Below are positions 44,140-51,760 of a DNA stretch of 64,000 bases, piece by piece. The stretch covers positions 341,397 to 405,396 of the forward strand of contig DIYP01000007.1 of assembly GCA_002427735.1 (NCBI GenBank). The letters are read 5' to 3'. Position numbers and translations under genes: made by a program. The stretch's first letter is position 1. Each line of letters begins with the position of its first letter. The notes under the pieces are model-generated. The model made no database searches and was not told the origin of the DNA. It saw only the letters and a program-made list of their open reading frames with translations. This DNA is from Flavobacteriales bacterium UBA6051. GTDB taxonomy: Bacteria; Bacteroidota; Bacteroidia; Flavobacteriales_D; Crocinitomicaceae.

Positions 44140-45822
44140 ATGTCAGACGATAAAAAGATCATTTTCTCGATGGTTGGCGTGTCAAAAAGTACGCCTCAAG
44201 GAAAGCAAATAATAAAAGATATTTACCTCTCATTTTTCTATGGTGCTAAGATCGGTATCATTGGTTTAAATGGTTCAGGAAAGTCAACCGTAATGAAGAT
44301 CATCGCTGGTTTAGACCAGTCTTATCAAGGAGATGTTGTTTTTTCAGATGGATATTCAGTAGGTTATTTGCCTCAGGAGCCTGAGTTAGATGAAGACAAG
44401 ACGGTTAAGGAAATCGTTATGGAAGGGGTTCAGGAAACTGTAGATGTTTTGGCTGAATTTGAGCAAATCAACAACTCTTTTATGGACGAAGAGATCATGA
44501 ATGATCCTGATAAAATGGAGAAGTTGATCGCACGACAGGGTGAAGTACAAGATCTAATTGATTCTTTGGATGCATGGGAACTCGATACTAAACTTGAGCG
44601 TGCAATGGATGCGCTTCGTTGTCCTCCTGACGATCAGAAGATTGGAACATTGTCTGGTGGAGAGCGAAGAAGAGTAGCTCTTTGCCGTCTATTATTGAAG
44701 AATCCGGATATTTTACTTTTAGATGAGCCAACCAACCACCTTGATGCTGAATCCATTGAATGGTTAGAGCAGCATCTCCAGCAATATAAAGGAACAGTAA
44801 TCGCTGTGACGCACGACAGATATTTCCTTGATAACGTAGCTGGATGGATTCTTGAGTTGGATAGAGGTGAGGGAATTCCATGGAAAGGAAACTACACTTC
44901 CTGGTTAGAGCAAAAAGGAAAACGTTTGAAAGAGGAAGAAAAGACAGAGTCCAAGCGTCAGAAAGTATTGGCGAGAGAGTTGGAGTGGGTGCGCATGAAT
45001 CCAAAAGGGCGACATGCAAAGAACAAAGCACGTATTGCTAATTACGATAAAATGCTGGCTGAAGATGTTAAAGCGAAAGAAGCGACACTGGAAATCCCAA
45101 TTCCGAATGGACCTCGCTTAGGAACTAATGTAATTGATGCAGAACATGTGTCTAAAGCTTTTGGAGAAAAACTGCTTTACGGAGATTTGAATTTCAAACT
45201 TCCTCCTGCTGGAATTGTCGGTGTGATCGGTCCAAATGGTGCCGGTAAAACAACCATCTTCAAGATGATCATGGATGAATTACAACCTGATAATGGTGAA
45301 TTCAAGGTAGGGGAAACGGTGAAGATTGGCTATGTTGATCAGACGCATGAAGATATTCATCCTGATAAAACTGTATTTGAAGTTGTTTCCAACGGTATGG
45401 AGTATGTTGAGATTGGGAATCAGAAAATTAATTCCAGAGCATACTTATCTAAGTTTAACTTTAATGGATCTGACCAAAATAAGAAAGTAGGTGTTCTTTC
45501 CGGAGGTGAACGAAACAGATTGCATTTAGCCATGACACTGAAAATCGAGGCGAACGTTCTCTTATTGGATGAGCCGACGAACGACATTGATGTCAACACA
45601 TTGAGGGCTTTGGAGGAAGGAATTCAGAATTTTGCTGGCTGCGCGGTAGTTATTTCTCACGATCGCTGGTTCCTCGATAGAATTTGTACGCACATTCTCG
45701 CTTTTGAAGGAGATTCAGAGGTTTATTGGTTTGAAGGTTCTTATTCTGAGTATGAAGAAAATAGAAAGAAGAGATTGGGGGATCACGGGCCTAAGCGAAT
45801 TCGTTACAAGAAATTGGCTTAA
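44140..45822 (+). CDS. ettA: Energy-dependent translational throttle protein EttA (ABC-F)
   Basis: This 560-residue soluble ABC-F protein has two ATPase domains and no membrane part. It binds the ribosomal E site and gates the first elongation steps by ATP level. First domain: Walker A GLNGSGKS, signature LSGGERRR, Walker B ILLLDEPTNHLD. Second: GPNGAGKT, VLSGGERNRL, VLLLDEPTNDID. The linker between them (about 245-300, PtIM) is charged, with MNPKGRHAKNKARIANYD as in EttA. The length is typical. A TTG-started gene follows with no gap. Confidence 0.95.
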   Translation: MSDDKKIIFSMVGVSKSTPQGKQIIKDIYLSFFYGAKIGIIGLNGSGKSTVMKIIAGLDQSYQGDVVFSDGYSVGYLPQEPELDEDKTVKEIVMEGVQETVDVLAEFEQINNSFMDEEIMNDPDKMEKLIARQGEVQDLIDSLDAWELDTKLERAMDALRCPPDDQKIGTLSGGERRRVALCRLLLKNPDILLLDEPTNHLDAESIEWLEQHLQQYKGTVIAVTHDRYFLDNVAGWILELDRGEGIPWKGNYTSWLEQKGKRLKEEEKTESKRQKVLARELEWVRMNPKGRHAKNKARIANYDKMLAEDVKAKEATLEIPIPNGPRLGTNVIDAEHVSKAFGEKLLYGDLNFKLPPAGIVGVIGPNGAGKTTIFKMIMDELQPDNGEFKVGETVKIGYVDQTHEDIHPDKTVFEVVSNGMEYVEIGNQKINSRAYLSKFNFNGSDQNKKVGVLSGGERNRLHLAMTLKIEANVLLLDEPTNDIDVNTLRALEEGIQNFAGCAVVISHDRWFLDRICTHILAFEGDSEVYWFEGSYSEYEENRKKRLGDHGPKRIRYKKLA

Positions 45823-46050
45823 TTGAAAGAGCAGCCTAATAATCCGCTACATGGCAAAACCCTTGAGTTCATTTTGAATGAACTGGTCGAACATGTCGGA
45901 TGGGATCATATGGGTTACCTTGTGCCGATCAATTGTTTTCTAAAGGATCCTTCAATCAAAAGTAGTTTAAAGTTCTTAAGGAGAACTCCCTGGGCAAGAG
46001 CAAAGGTAGAGCAGATGTATATCGAACGAGTTTATCAATTTTTGAAATAA
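45823..46050 (+). CDS. VF530/DUF2132-family small protein
   Basis: This 75-residue protein (MKEQPNNPLHGKTLEFILNE, then VGWDHMGYLVPINCFLKDP and SSLKFLRRTPWARAKVEQMY) matches the VF530 (DUF2132) family, whose members are small helical proteins with a proposed DNA-binding role. The gene begins with TTG directly after the ettA stop; the first in-frame ATG is too far downstream to keep the conserved NPLHG block. Co-transcribed with ettA and followed 5 bases later by pepD. Confidence 0.8.
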   Translation: MKEQPNNPLHGKTLEFILNELVEHVGWDHMGYLVPINCFLKDPSIKSSLKFLRRTPWARAKVEQMYIERVYQFLK

Positions 46051-46055
46051 AAGAA

Positions 46056-47510
46056 ATGGAAGTTAAAAACCTTGAACCAGTAGGGTTGTGGGAGAATTTT
46101 TCTGACTTAAATGCTGTGCCGAGAGCTTCAAAAAAAGAAGAGCAGGTCATTGAATTTATGCTGGATTTCGGCCAAAAACTAGGGCTTGAAACAACAACGG
46201 ATGCGATTAAGAACGTGATCATCAAAAAACCAGCTACTTCTGGTATGGAAGATCGTAAGACAGTGATTTTGCAGTCGCATTTAGACATGGTACACCAGAA
46301 AAATAACGATACCGTGTTTGATTTCGCAACCCAGGGAATTGAAATGATCATCGAAGGTGATTGGGTGCGCGCTAATGGAACAACACTCGGAGCTGACAAT
46401 GGTATTGGTGTAGCTGCAATTATGGCCGTTCTAGCATCTGATGATATTGAGCATCCGGCGATTGAAGCGATGTTTACAATTGATGAAGAAACCGGTATGA
46501 CGGGGGCAATGCATTTGGATCCTTCGAATTTTTCTGGGGATATCTTATTGAATCTGGATACGGAAGATGATGATGAGCTATCCATTGGCTGCGCTGGGGG
46601 GATTGACACAAATACTTCCTATTCTTATCAGTTGGAGCCAGTTAAAAATGACAGTGTTGGGATTGAGATAACGATTAAAGGGTTAATTGGAGGTCATTCA
46701 GGAATGGACATAGATAAAGGGCGTGGCAATTCGAATAAATTGATGAATAGAATTCATCAGTATTTATTTGAACATTGTCCTTTTCAATTGATTTCAATTG
46801 ATGGTGGTAGTTTGCGAAACGCTATACCTCGTGAATCAATTTCTTTAATTGCTTTGGAGCAAAATTCTTTGAATGAATTTAAGATTACGTTTGAAGCTAT
46901 CGCTCAAGCGATTCAGAATGAATTCAGTTCAATTGAAAAAGATTTAAGTATCAGTTTCTCAGAGGTTATTCCTGGGAATCAGGCAGTAACTAAAGGTGAT
47001 ACGGGGAGAATTTTTAATGTACTTTCCGCGGTTCATAATGGTGTCTTTAGAATGAGTCCTGATATCGAAGGGTTGGTAGAGACGTCTTCGAGCTTGGCTA
47101 GAGTAATTGTCAAAGACGGTGATTTCTTAACGCAATCACTTCAGCGAAGTAGTGTTGAAAGTACAAAAGATGATGTTGCTAATTCTATTCGGGCAACATT
47201 TGAATTAATGGGGTGTGAAGTCACTCAGAGCGGAGATTACCCTGGATGGCAACCGAACCCAAACTCTGAAATTTTATCCTTAATGAAGGAGTTGTATGAA
47301 GAGCGCTATGATGAAAAACCTCAGGTAAAAGCTTGTCATGCTGGACTGGAGTGCGGAATATTGTCTAAGCACCTTCCTGGGGTTGATATGATTTCATTTG
47401 GTCCAAATATTCGTGCAGCGCATTCTCCAGATGAAAAAGTTCAAATTTCTTCCGTGCAAAAGTTTTGGGGCTATTTTCTTGAAGCATTGAAGCGCACACC
47501 TAAAAAATAA
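46056..47510 (+). CDS. pepD: Aminoacyl-histidine dipeptidase (PepD, M20 family)
   Basis: This cytoplasmic zinc dipeptidase splits Xaa-His and other dipeptides. Seen in the 484 residues: LQSHLDMVHQK (first zinc His and Asp), TLGADNGIGVAA (bridging Asp), IDEETGMTGA (catalytic Glu pair), GCAGGIDTN and GGHSGMDIDKGRGNSNKL, the signature blocks of PepD, and FGPNIRAAHSPDEKV with the last His. Length matches PepD. It sits in the ettA operon. Confidence 0.93.
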   Translation: MEVKNLEPVGLWENFSDLNAVPRASKKEEQVIEFMLDFGQKLGLETTTDAIKNVIIKKPATSGMEDRKTVILQSHLDMVHQKNNDTVFDFATQGIEMIIEGDWVRANGTTLGADNGIGVAAIMAVLASDDIEHPAIEAMFTIDEETGMTGAMHLDPSNFSGDILLNLDTEDDDELSIGCAGGIDTNTSYSYQLEPVKNDSVGIEITIKGLIGGHSGMDIDKGRGNSNKLMNRIHQYLFEHCPFQLISIDGGSLRNAIPRESISLIALEQNSLNEFKITFEAIAQAIQNEFSSIEKDLSISFSEVIPGNQAVTKGDTGRIFNVLSAVHNGVFRMSPDIEGLVETSSSLARVIVKDGDFLTQSLQRSSVESTKDDVANSIRATFELMGCEVTQSGDYPGWQPNPNSEILSLMKELYEERYDEKPQVKACHAGLECGILSKHLPGVDMISFGPNIRAAHSPDEKVQISSVQKFWGYFLEALKRTPKK

Positions 47511-47517
47511 TAGGGTA

Positions 47518-47739
47518 GTGGGAGCTCCGGATCAACATGAATTGGTTCAATTAGCAAATGCAGTCATGCCATATGGGAAGTACAAGGGGAGGTATCTTGT
47601 AAATTTACCTGAAGCATACTTGGTTTGGTATAAAAATAAAGGGTTTCCAGCCGGAAAACTGGGGCGCCAATTAGCGCTTGTATTAGAGATAAAAGTGAAC
47701 GGACTTGAGTCATTATTACGTCCTCTAATACAAAAATAG
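47518..47739 (+). CDS. DUF3820-family small protein
   Basis: This 73-residue protein contains MPYGKYKGRYLVNLPEAYL and WYKNKGFPAGKLGRQLALVL, the conserved blocks of DUF3820. The family is described as putative quorum-sensing-regulated virulence factor, without proof of function. The start is GTG at 47518, 7 bases after pepD; a TTG lies eight codons in. It is the last gene in the ettA operon. Confidence 0.8.
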   Translation: MGAPDQHELVQLANAVMPYGKYKGRYLVNLPEAYLVWYKNKGFPAGKLGRQLALVLEIKVNGLESLLRPLIQK

Positions 47740-47756
47740 ATCAAACTAAACATTTT

Positions 47757-47772
47757 TTTTACTCTTGTAAAT
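47757..47772. promoter_or_regulatory. Operator-like palindrome upstream of the 63-residue gene
   Basis: The sequence TTTTACTCTTGTAAAT has perfect TTTAC/GTAAA arms and differs by three bases from the palindrome in front of the XRE gene. It may be another site for that regulator. Confidence 0.3.
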
Positions 47773-47925
47773 AATGTCCTAATGTGCTGGAAGTGTGAGC
47801 TTTAATTAATTTGTTCTAGTGTTTTTGTATCAGTCATTTGTTTACAAAACGAAATTTTTTTGATTTTTTCGAAACATTTCAGAAACAACGGCGTAATCTC
47901 TCCTGTAACATTTATTGAAACAGTG

Positions 47926-48117
47926 ATGCAAACAACAAACCTAAATATGATCAATAACGCAGTTAAAACAGCTAAGTATAAATTAGCGCAGCATAAAGTT
48001 CAAGGAGAGAATAGTAATCTTTCAATTTTTCAGGTAGCCAGACTTATGGATACTATTAAAAGAGGAGAGGCAACTGAATCTGATGATTCTCGATCGCTCT
48101 TCTTTTCATTGAATTAA
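47926..48117 (+). CDS. 63-residue protein of unknown function
   Basis: This short helical protein starts MQTTNLNMINNAVKTAKYKL and contains LSIFQVARLMDTIKRGEATE, ending SRSLFFSLN. A TTG at 47860 opens the frame earlier but sits in very T-rich sequence; the ATG at 47926 is preferred. No signal peptide or domain is recognised. A two-tiered terminator follows, which supports expression. It lies 124 bases upstream of the XRE regulator on the same strand, and an operator-like palindrome lies upstream. The 186-base gap before it holds no other feature. Confidence 0.55.
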   Translation: MQTTNLNMINNAVKTAKYKLAQHKVQGENSNLSIFQVARLMDTIKRGEATESDDSRSLFFSLN

Positions 48118-48140
48118 TAGTTCAAAATAAAATCGGTAGA

Positions 48141-48180
48141 AGCCATTTTTCCAGATTAATTCTGGGTGAATGGCTTTTTT
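48141..48180 (+). terminator. Terminator after the 63-residue gene
   Basis: An outer stem (AGCCATT at 48141-48147, AATGGCT at 48168-48174 approximately) encloses an inner CCAGA/TCTGG stem and is followed by seven or more T residues. Confidence 0.8.
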
Positions 48181-48208
48181 TATTGGAGTTCTTCACGATA
48201 GATTATAT

Positions 48209-48224
48209 ATTTACATTTGTAAAT
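48209..48224. promoter_or_regulatory. Palindromic operator 1 of the XRE gene
   Basis: ATTTACATTTGTAAAT is a perfect 7-bp-arm palindrome with a 2-base centre. It covers the TACATTTG -7 box (48212-48219) of the XRE gene, so a bound dimer would block transcription. Confidence 0.6.
48212..48219 (+). promoter_or_regulatory. TAnnTTTG -7 box for the XRE gene
   Basis: TACATTTG is an exact match embedded in operator 1, 22 bases before the ATG at 48242. Confidence 0.45.
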
Positions 48225-48233
48225 AAATCAATA

Positions 48234-48249
48234 ATTTACAAATGTTAAT
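48234..48249. promoter_or_regulatory. Palindromic operator 2 of the XRE gene
   Basis: ATTTACAAATGTTAAT matches operator 1 (reverse orientation) with one mismatch in an arm. Its centre is 25 bases from that of operator 1, and it overlaps the ATG at 48242. Confidence 0.5.
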
Positions 48250-48577
48250 CAATGATCGAATAAAGCTAATAATGAAGGCGAACAATGAAAGTCCTTCATC
48301 ATTTGCAGACAATATAGGTATTAAAAGATCGAATCTTTCCCACGTTCTTAGCGGGAGGAACAAGCCCAGTCTTGATTTTTTGGCAAAGATAATATCCAGT
48401 TATCCGAACGTGAACGCGTCTTGGTTAATTACAGGTGTAACAAGAGAAGAAGGAACGTTGAAAGAAGAGAAGGAAGAACAGGATGTATCAGTTGTAGCAA
48501 AGATCAAACAGATTGATAAAATCGTCATATTCTTTGTAGATGGGACTTTTGAGTCTTATCACCCTAATGAGCAATGA
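48242..48577 (+). CDS. XRE-family (cI-like) DNA-binding regulator
   Basis: This 111-residue protein has an N-terminal helix-turn-helix of the lambda-repressor type (about residues 15-50: SSFADNIGIKRSNLSHVLSG, then RNKPSLDFLAKI) and a charged C-terminal region with a short beta-like segment (KIVIFFVDGTFESY). Two palindromes sit on its own promoter and start codon, so autoregulation is likely. Related palindromes lie upstream of mnmA. The 3' end overlaps the convergent mnmA by 14 bases. It resembles small Bacteroidota XRE regulators; no phage genes are near. Confidence 0.82.
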   Translation: MLINDRIKLIMKANNESPSSFADNIGIKRSNLSHVLSGRNKPSLDFLAKIISSYPNVNASWLITGVTREEGTLKEEKEEQDVSVVAKIKQIDKIVIFFVDGTFESYHPNEQ

Positions 48578-49742
48578 TTCCAGAGCCTATGAGTTCTTCT
48601 TCGATATAAAACGCCGCAAACTGTCCAGGAGTCACGCCTCGCTGCTTTTCCTTAAATAAAACGTACAGGCCATCATCTTTAAGATAAAGAGTGCCTTTTT
48701 GTAAGGGTTGCCTGTATCTTATTCTAATACTACAGGTAAGTTTGTTTAAATCATTGATAGAATGATTTTTAGAGATCAAGTGAACATCTTCCGCGTTAAT
48801 CTTTAAAGCGTACTTGTTTAGTCCCGGATGGTCATCTTTCTGTCCAGAATAAACCACGTTTTCATCAACATCTAATGCGATAACAAACGAAGGATTAGGT
48901 CTTCCCCCAATGTTTAGGCCTCTGCGTTGACCTATGGTGTAGAAATGTGCTCCTTGATGTTCTGCGACTTTAACGCCATTCTCAGGGGAGTAGACGAATG
49001 GTTCCGCTAACTGTCTCACATTTTCTTCAACTGCCTCTAATGTGTTGTAATGTGCAAAATCATTATGATTTTCAGGGACTTCTATAATGATCCCCTTTTT
49101 AGGTTCTAGCTTCTGTTGCAAGAATTCAGGCAGACTTATTTTTCCAACGAAACATAATCCTTGTGAATCCTTTTTATCTGCAGTTACTAATCCATGTTCT
49201 TCTGCAATCTTACGTACTTCAGGTTTCAGCAGCTCACCAATGGGAAAGAGTGCCTTAGCCAATTGCTCTTGGCGCAGTTGGCAAAGGAAATAGGATTGAT
49301 CTTTATTAGGATCTTTTCCGGCAAGTAGGCCAAAGGACCCGTCTTCTTTTTCAACTTTTCTACAATAGTGTCCAGTAGCCACATAATCAGCACCGAGTTC
49401 CATAGCTGCATCAAGGAATACGTCGAATTTGATTTCACGATTGCACAATACATCCGGATTTGGAGTACGCCCATTCTGGTATTCGTTAAACATGTAGTCC
49501 ACGATGCGCTCCTTGTATTCTTTGCTCAGGTCAATAACTTGAAAGGGAATTCCTAGCTGCTGAGCTATAAGCAGGGCGTCATTGGAATCATCAATCCAGG
49601 GACAATCATCAGAGAGTGTTACGCTCTCGTCGTGCCAATTGCGCATAAACATGCCAATTACCTCATATCCCTGCTCCTTAAGCAGTAGGGCAGTTACACT
49701 GGAGTCTACACCTCCCGAAAGTCCAACGACAACTCTTTTCAT
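48564..49742 (-). CDS. mnmA: tRNA-specific 2-thiouridylase MnmA
   Basis: MnmA places sulfur on U34 of tRNA-Lys, -Glu and -Gln. The 392-residue protein starts MKRVVVGLSGGVDSSVTALL (PP-loop SGGVDS) and contains NPDVLCNREIKF with the first catalytic Cys, TGHYCR, and DSQGLCFVGKI with the second Cys. The C-terminal beta-barrel (GQRRGLNIGG, RYRQP) is present. Length is normal. Its -7 box ends 4 bases before the ATG with a TTG at the ideal -33 spacing, and palindromes related to the XRE operators lie further upstream. Confidence 0.94.
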   Translation of the reverse strand: MKRVVVGLSGGVDSSVTALLLKEQGYEVIGMFMRNWHDESVTLSDDCPWIDDSNDALLIAQQLGIPFQVIDLSKEYKERIVDYMFNEYQNGRTPNPDVLCNREIKFDVFLDAAMELGADYVATGHYCRKVEKEDGSFGLLAGKDPNKDQSYFLCQLRQEQLAKALFPIGELLKPEVRKIAEEHGLVTADKKDSQGLCFVGKISLPEFLQQKLEPKKGIIIEVPENHNDFAHYNTLEAVEENVRQLAEPFVYSPENGVKVAEHQGAHFYTIGQRRGLNIGGRPNPSFVIALDVDENVVYSGQKDDHPGLNKYALKINAEDVHLISKNHSINDLNKLTCSIRIRYRQPLQKGTLYLKDDGLYVLFKEKQRGVTPGQFAAFYIEEELIGSGIIAH

Positions 49743-49746
49743 ACTG

Positions 49747-49754
49747 CAAAATTA
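49747..49754 (-). promoter_or_regulatory. TAnnTTTG -7 box for mnmA, with -33 TTG
   Basis: The minus strand reads TAATTTTG, ending 4 bases before the mnmA start, and a TTG (plus-strand CAA at 49774-49776) lies 19 bases upstream. This is the best-formed promoter in the window and predicts a leaderless mRNA. Confidence 0.65.
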
Positions 49755-49788
49755 CGACTAAATATAGCTTGTGCAATACGTAGTTTGA

Positions 49789-49804
49789 TGTTACAAAAGT
49801 AAAT
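49789..49804. promoter_or_regulatory. Weak operator-like site upstream of mnmA
   Basis: TGTTACAAAAGTAAAT differs from the XRE operator at three positions. Its centre is 13 bases from that of the stronger site at 49802. Confidence 0.3.
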
Positions 49805-49817
49805 TACAAATGTAAAT
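49802..49817. promoter_or_regulatory. Operator-like palindrome upstream of mnmA
   Basis: AATTACAAATGTAAAT matches the XRE operator with one arm mismatch. It lies upstream of the mnmA -33 position, where a bound regulator would not block RNA polymerase directly. Confidence 0.4.
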
Positions 49818-49925
49818 CGTTAGTTTAAGTTTTTTTATTTGCACGAATACAATTTCTAGCCTGAAAATACTTTATCATAATAGGCTTAACATTTCTTAGC
49901 GCTCAAATAAAATTAATCCGGGTAC

Positions 49926-49933
49926 TATTTTTG
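49926..49933 (+). promoter_or_regulatory. TAnnTTTG -7 box for the exported protein at 49948
   Basis: TATTTTTG is an exact match, 14 bases before the ATG. Confidence 0.55.
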
Positions 49934-49947
49934 TAATTTAGCTCATC

Positions 49948-50676
49948 ATGAGATTATTACTGTTCTGCATATTTTCTTTTTTAGCAATCAATACTGGATA
50001 CGCCCAAAGATGTGAGGAGGTCTTGGTTACCGGAAAAGTGGTCGATTCGTTGAGACCTCAATCGTTTTATAATCTCATGGTAATCAATAGAACCACAGGG
50101 CGCGGTGTTTTTGGAAGACCGAATGGAACGTATTCCGTTTATGCTAACCCAGGAGATTCAATAGCTTTATCGGTAAAGAGTTATCCAATAGTTGGCTTTA
50201 TTGTAAAGGGAGATCAAAACTGTCAGGATAAGGCTGTATACTATCTAGAAAATAAAGTACAAGAGGTGGCTGAAGTGGTCGTTAAGCCCATTAAGACGTT
50301 GAATGAGATTAAGGAAGAGCGTGAGGCCTTGGCCATGCGCGAAACGAGAGCTGTAACAGGAATAGAGGTTATGCAGAGTCCAATTACTGCACTCTACCAG
50401 GCCTTTTCGAGAAAAGAGAAGAATAAGCGTTGGATAGCTGAACAAGAGTACAAAAATGATCAACGCAGGGTAGTAAAAGAGTTGCTTAGAACATATGTAG
50501 CATATGATGTAATTGATTTGACGGAAGAGGAATTTGATGACTTCATTGCTTTCCTCAATGTGGATGATGCATTCTTAAAAACAGCGTCTGAAATGGATCT
50601 GATCACCTTTATTCAGGATAAGTATGAACACTTTATCTGGATGAAAAAACCAAAACAAACACGCGGCAGGCTTTGA
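49948..50676 (+). CDS. Exported protein with carboxypeptidase-regulatory-like domain
   Basis: This 242-residue protein has a signal peptide ending NTGYAQ (about residue 20). Residues 25-95 resemble the CarboxypepD_reg-like domain common in Bacteroidota envelope proteins: VTGKVVDSLRPQSFYNLMVI, then GRPNGTYSVYANPGDSIALS and YLENKVQEVAEVVVKP. The C-terminal 130 residues are helical and charged, with no known domain. Such proteins often sit in the periplasm; the function is unknown. It is transcribed alone, divergent from mnmA. Confidence 0.75.
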   Translation: MRLLLFCIFSFLAINTGYAQRCEEVLVTGKVVDSLRPQSFYNLMVINRTTGRGVFGRPNGTYSVYANPGDSIALSVKSYPIVGFIVKGDQNCQDKAVYYLENKVQEVAEVVVKPIKTLNEIKEEREALAMRETRAVTGIEVMQSPITALYQAFSRKEKNKRWIAEQEYKNDQRRVVKELLRTYVAYDVIDLTEEEFDDFIAFLNVDDAFLKTASEMDLITFIQDKYEHFIWMKKPKQTRGRL

Positions 50677-50746
50677 TTCCTTAAATATTCCATTTAAGTA
50701 TTCGAAAGTTCGTAATATTGTTAACTAAGGATTCATCCCTTCTTAT

Positions 50747-51613
50747 ATGACTATTGAACTGAAATCACTCAACCTTAGAAGTACTATAGAAGTTAGTATT
50801 CACGTCCTTCTTATTTTATTCATATTGACCTCAGTTAACATCAATTGGACAGAGAATTGGTTTGACACTTCATTAAGGACAAATACACCTGCACCATTAT
50901 CCGTGCTCTTTTTCTTTGTTTATTTCTATGTCAATGCATTTGTCCTTATTCCTCGGTTCTTTTCCAAGACAGGATGGAAGCATTATTTAGTTTTTTCTTT
51001 AGTTGTGTTTGTATTGCCTGAGTTAGTACGAATTACATTTTATGGGCTGTTCAAGGACTCTTTCAGTTTTGAGGCAGAGTTATTCGGACGTGATAGCTTG
51101 TTATTTGGTGCCCCAAGCGCCTTCTTTCTGGCAATTAACAGTTCTTTTGTTTATCGTTTAACGAAAGATTGGTTTGTCAATAGAAGACAAATAACCGATC
51201 TTCAGAATAGTATTGGCGAGGTAAAAAGTGCCAAACCGTATGAGGATATTGATTTACTTTCCAAAGAAGAGTCCATAGAATTGAACACTAAACTCACTCA
51301 GTTACTGGTTGATGATCGCATTTTCTTAAATAAAGATTTAACGTTAAGAGATTTGTCAGAATCACTTGGTAGCACTGAAAAAAAAGTGTCTTATTTTGTT
51401 AATCAAGAACTTGATACAAGCTTTTATGAATTGATTAATAAATATCGCGTTGATGAGTTTAAACGATCAGTTGAGAGTGTAGAGTATCAAAACCTATCCA
51501 TTCTGGGGATCGCCGAAAATTGTGGTTTTCCATCAAAAAGTAGCTTTTATAGAGCCTTCAAACAACAGGTGGGCATGTCACCAAGTACATACATAAAATC
51601 CTTAGATAAGTAG
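50747..51613 (+). CDS. Membrane-anchored AraC-family transcriptional regulator
   Basis: This 288-residue protein has four N-terminal helices (about 15-130) that form a membrane sensor, then a cytoplasmic AraC-type double helix-turn-helix (about 195-285: LRDLSESLGSTEKKVSYFVN, then GIAENCGFPSKSSFYRAFK and QQVGMSPSTYIKS). The ligand is unknown. It is 148 bases upstream of an ABC export system with a fused peptidase, which it may control. The gap between (51614-51760) holds a -7 box and an inverted repeat. Confidence 0.85.
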   Translation: MTIELKSLNLRSTIEVSIHVLLILFILTSVNINWTENWFDTSLRTNTPAPLSVLFFFVYFYVNAFVLIPRFFSKTGWKHYLVFSLVVFVLPELVRITFYGLFKDSFSFEAELFGRDSLLFGAPSAFFLAINSSFVYRLTKDWFVNRRQITDLQNSIGEVKSAKPYEDIDLLSKEESIELNTKLTQLLVDDRIFLNKDLTLRDLSESLGSTEKKVSYFVNQELDTSFYELINKYRVDEFKRSVESVEYQNLSILGIAENCGFPSKSSFYRAFKQQVGMSPSTYIKSLDK

Positions 51614-51678
51614 TTGTTTTTCATTGAGTTGACTATTCCCGTTAGATGATGTGGGAATTAATTGATTTGCCAATATGT

Positions 51679-51697
51679 TTCACTGAATCCAGTGGAA
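51679..51697. repeat. Inverted repeat before the ABC system
   Basis: TTCACTG and CAGTGGAA arms flank AATC. The arms pair except at one position. This could be a regulator site for the AraC-type protein, or chance. Confidence 0.25.
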
Positions 51698-51730
51698 CTT
51701 CAATTCTAAAAATACTTGAATAGACGGCCA

Positions 51731-51738
51731 TACATTTG
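51731..51738 (+). promoter_or_regulatory. TAnnTTTG -7 box for the ABC operon
   Basis: TACATTTG is an exact match, 22 bases before the ATG at 51761. Confidence 0.5.
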
Positions 51739-51760
51739 GTGAAAACAAATCACTGAACGT

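Noticed and set aside
44588..45031. 147-codon minus-strand frame
   Set aside because: Opposite the first ATPase domain and linker of ettA; no recognisable motif or promoter.
45956..46609. 217-codon minus-strand frame rich in Ser
   Set aside because: It lies wholly opposite pepD and the VF530 gene, has no domain, and its Ser-rich composition is what the opposite strand of Glu/Asp-rich genes gives.
47840..47855. TTTACAAAACG as a further XRE operator
   Set aside because: Only one half-site matches; four mismatches overall, within chance for AT-rich DNA.
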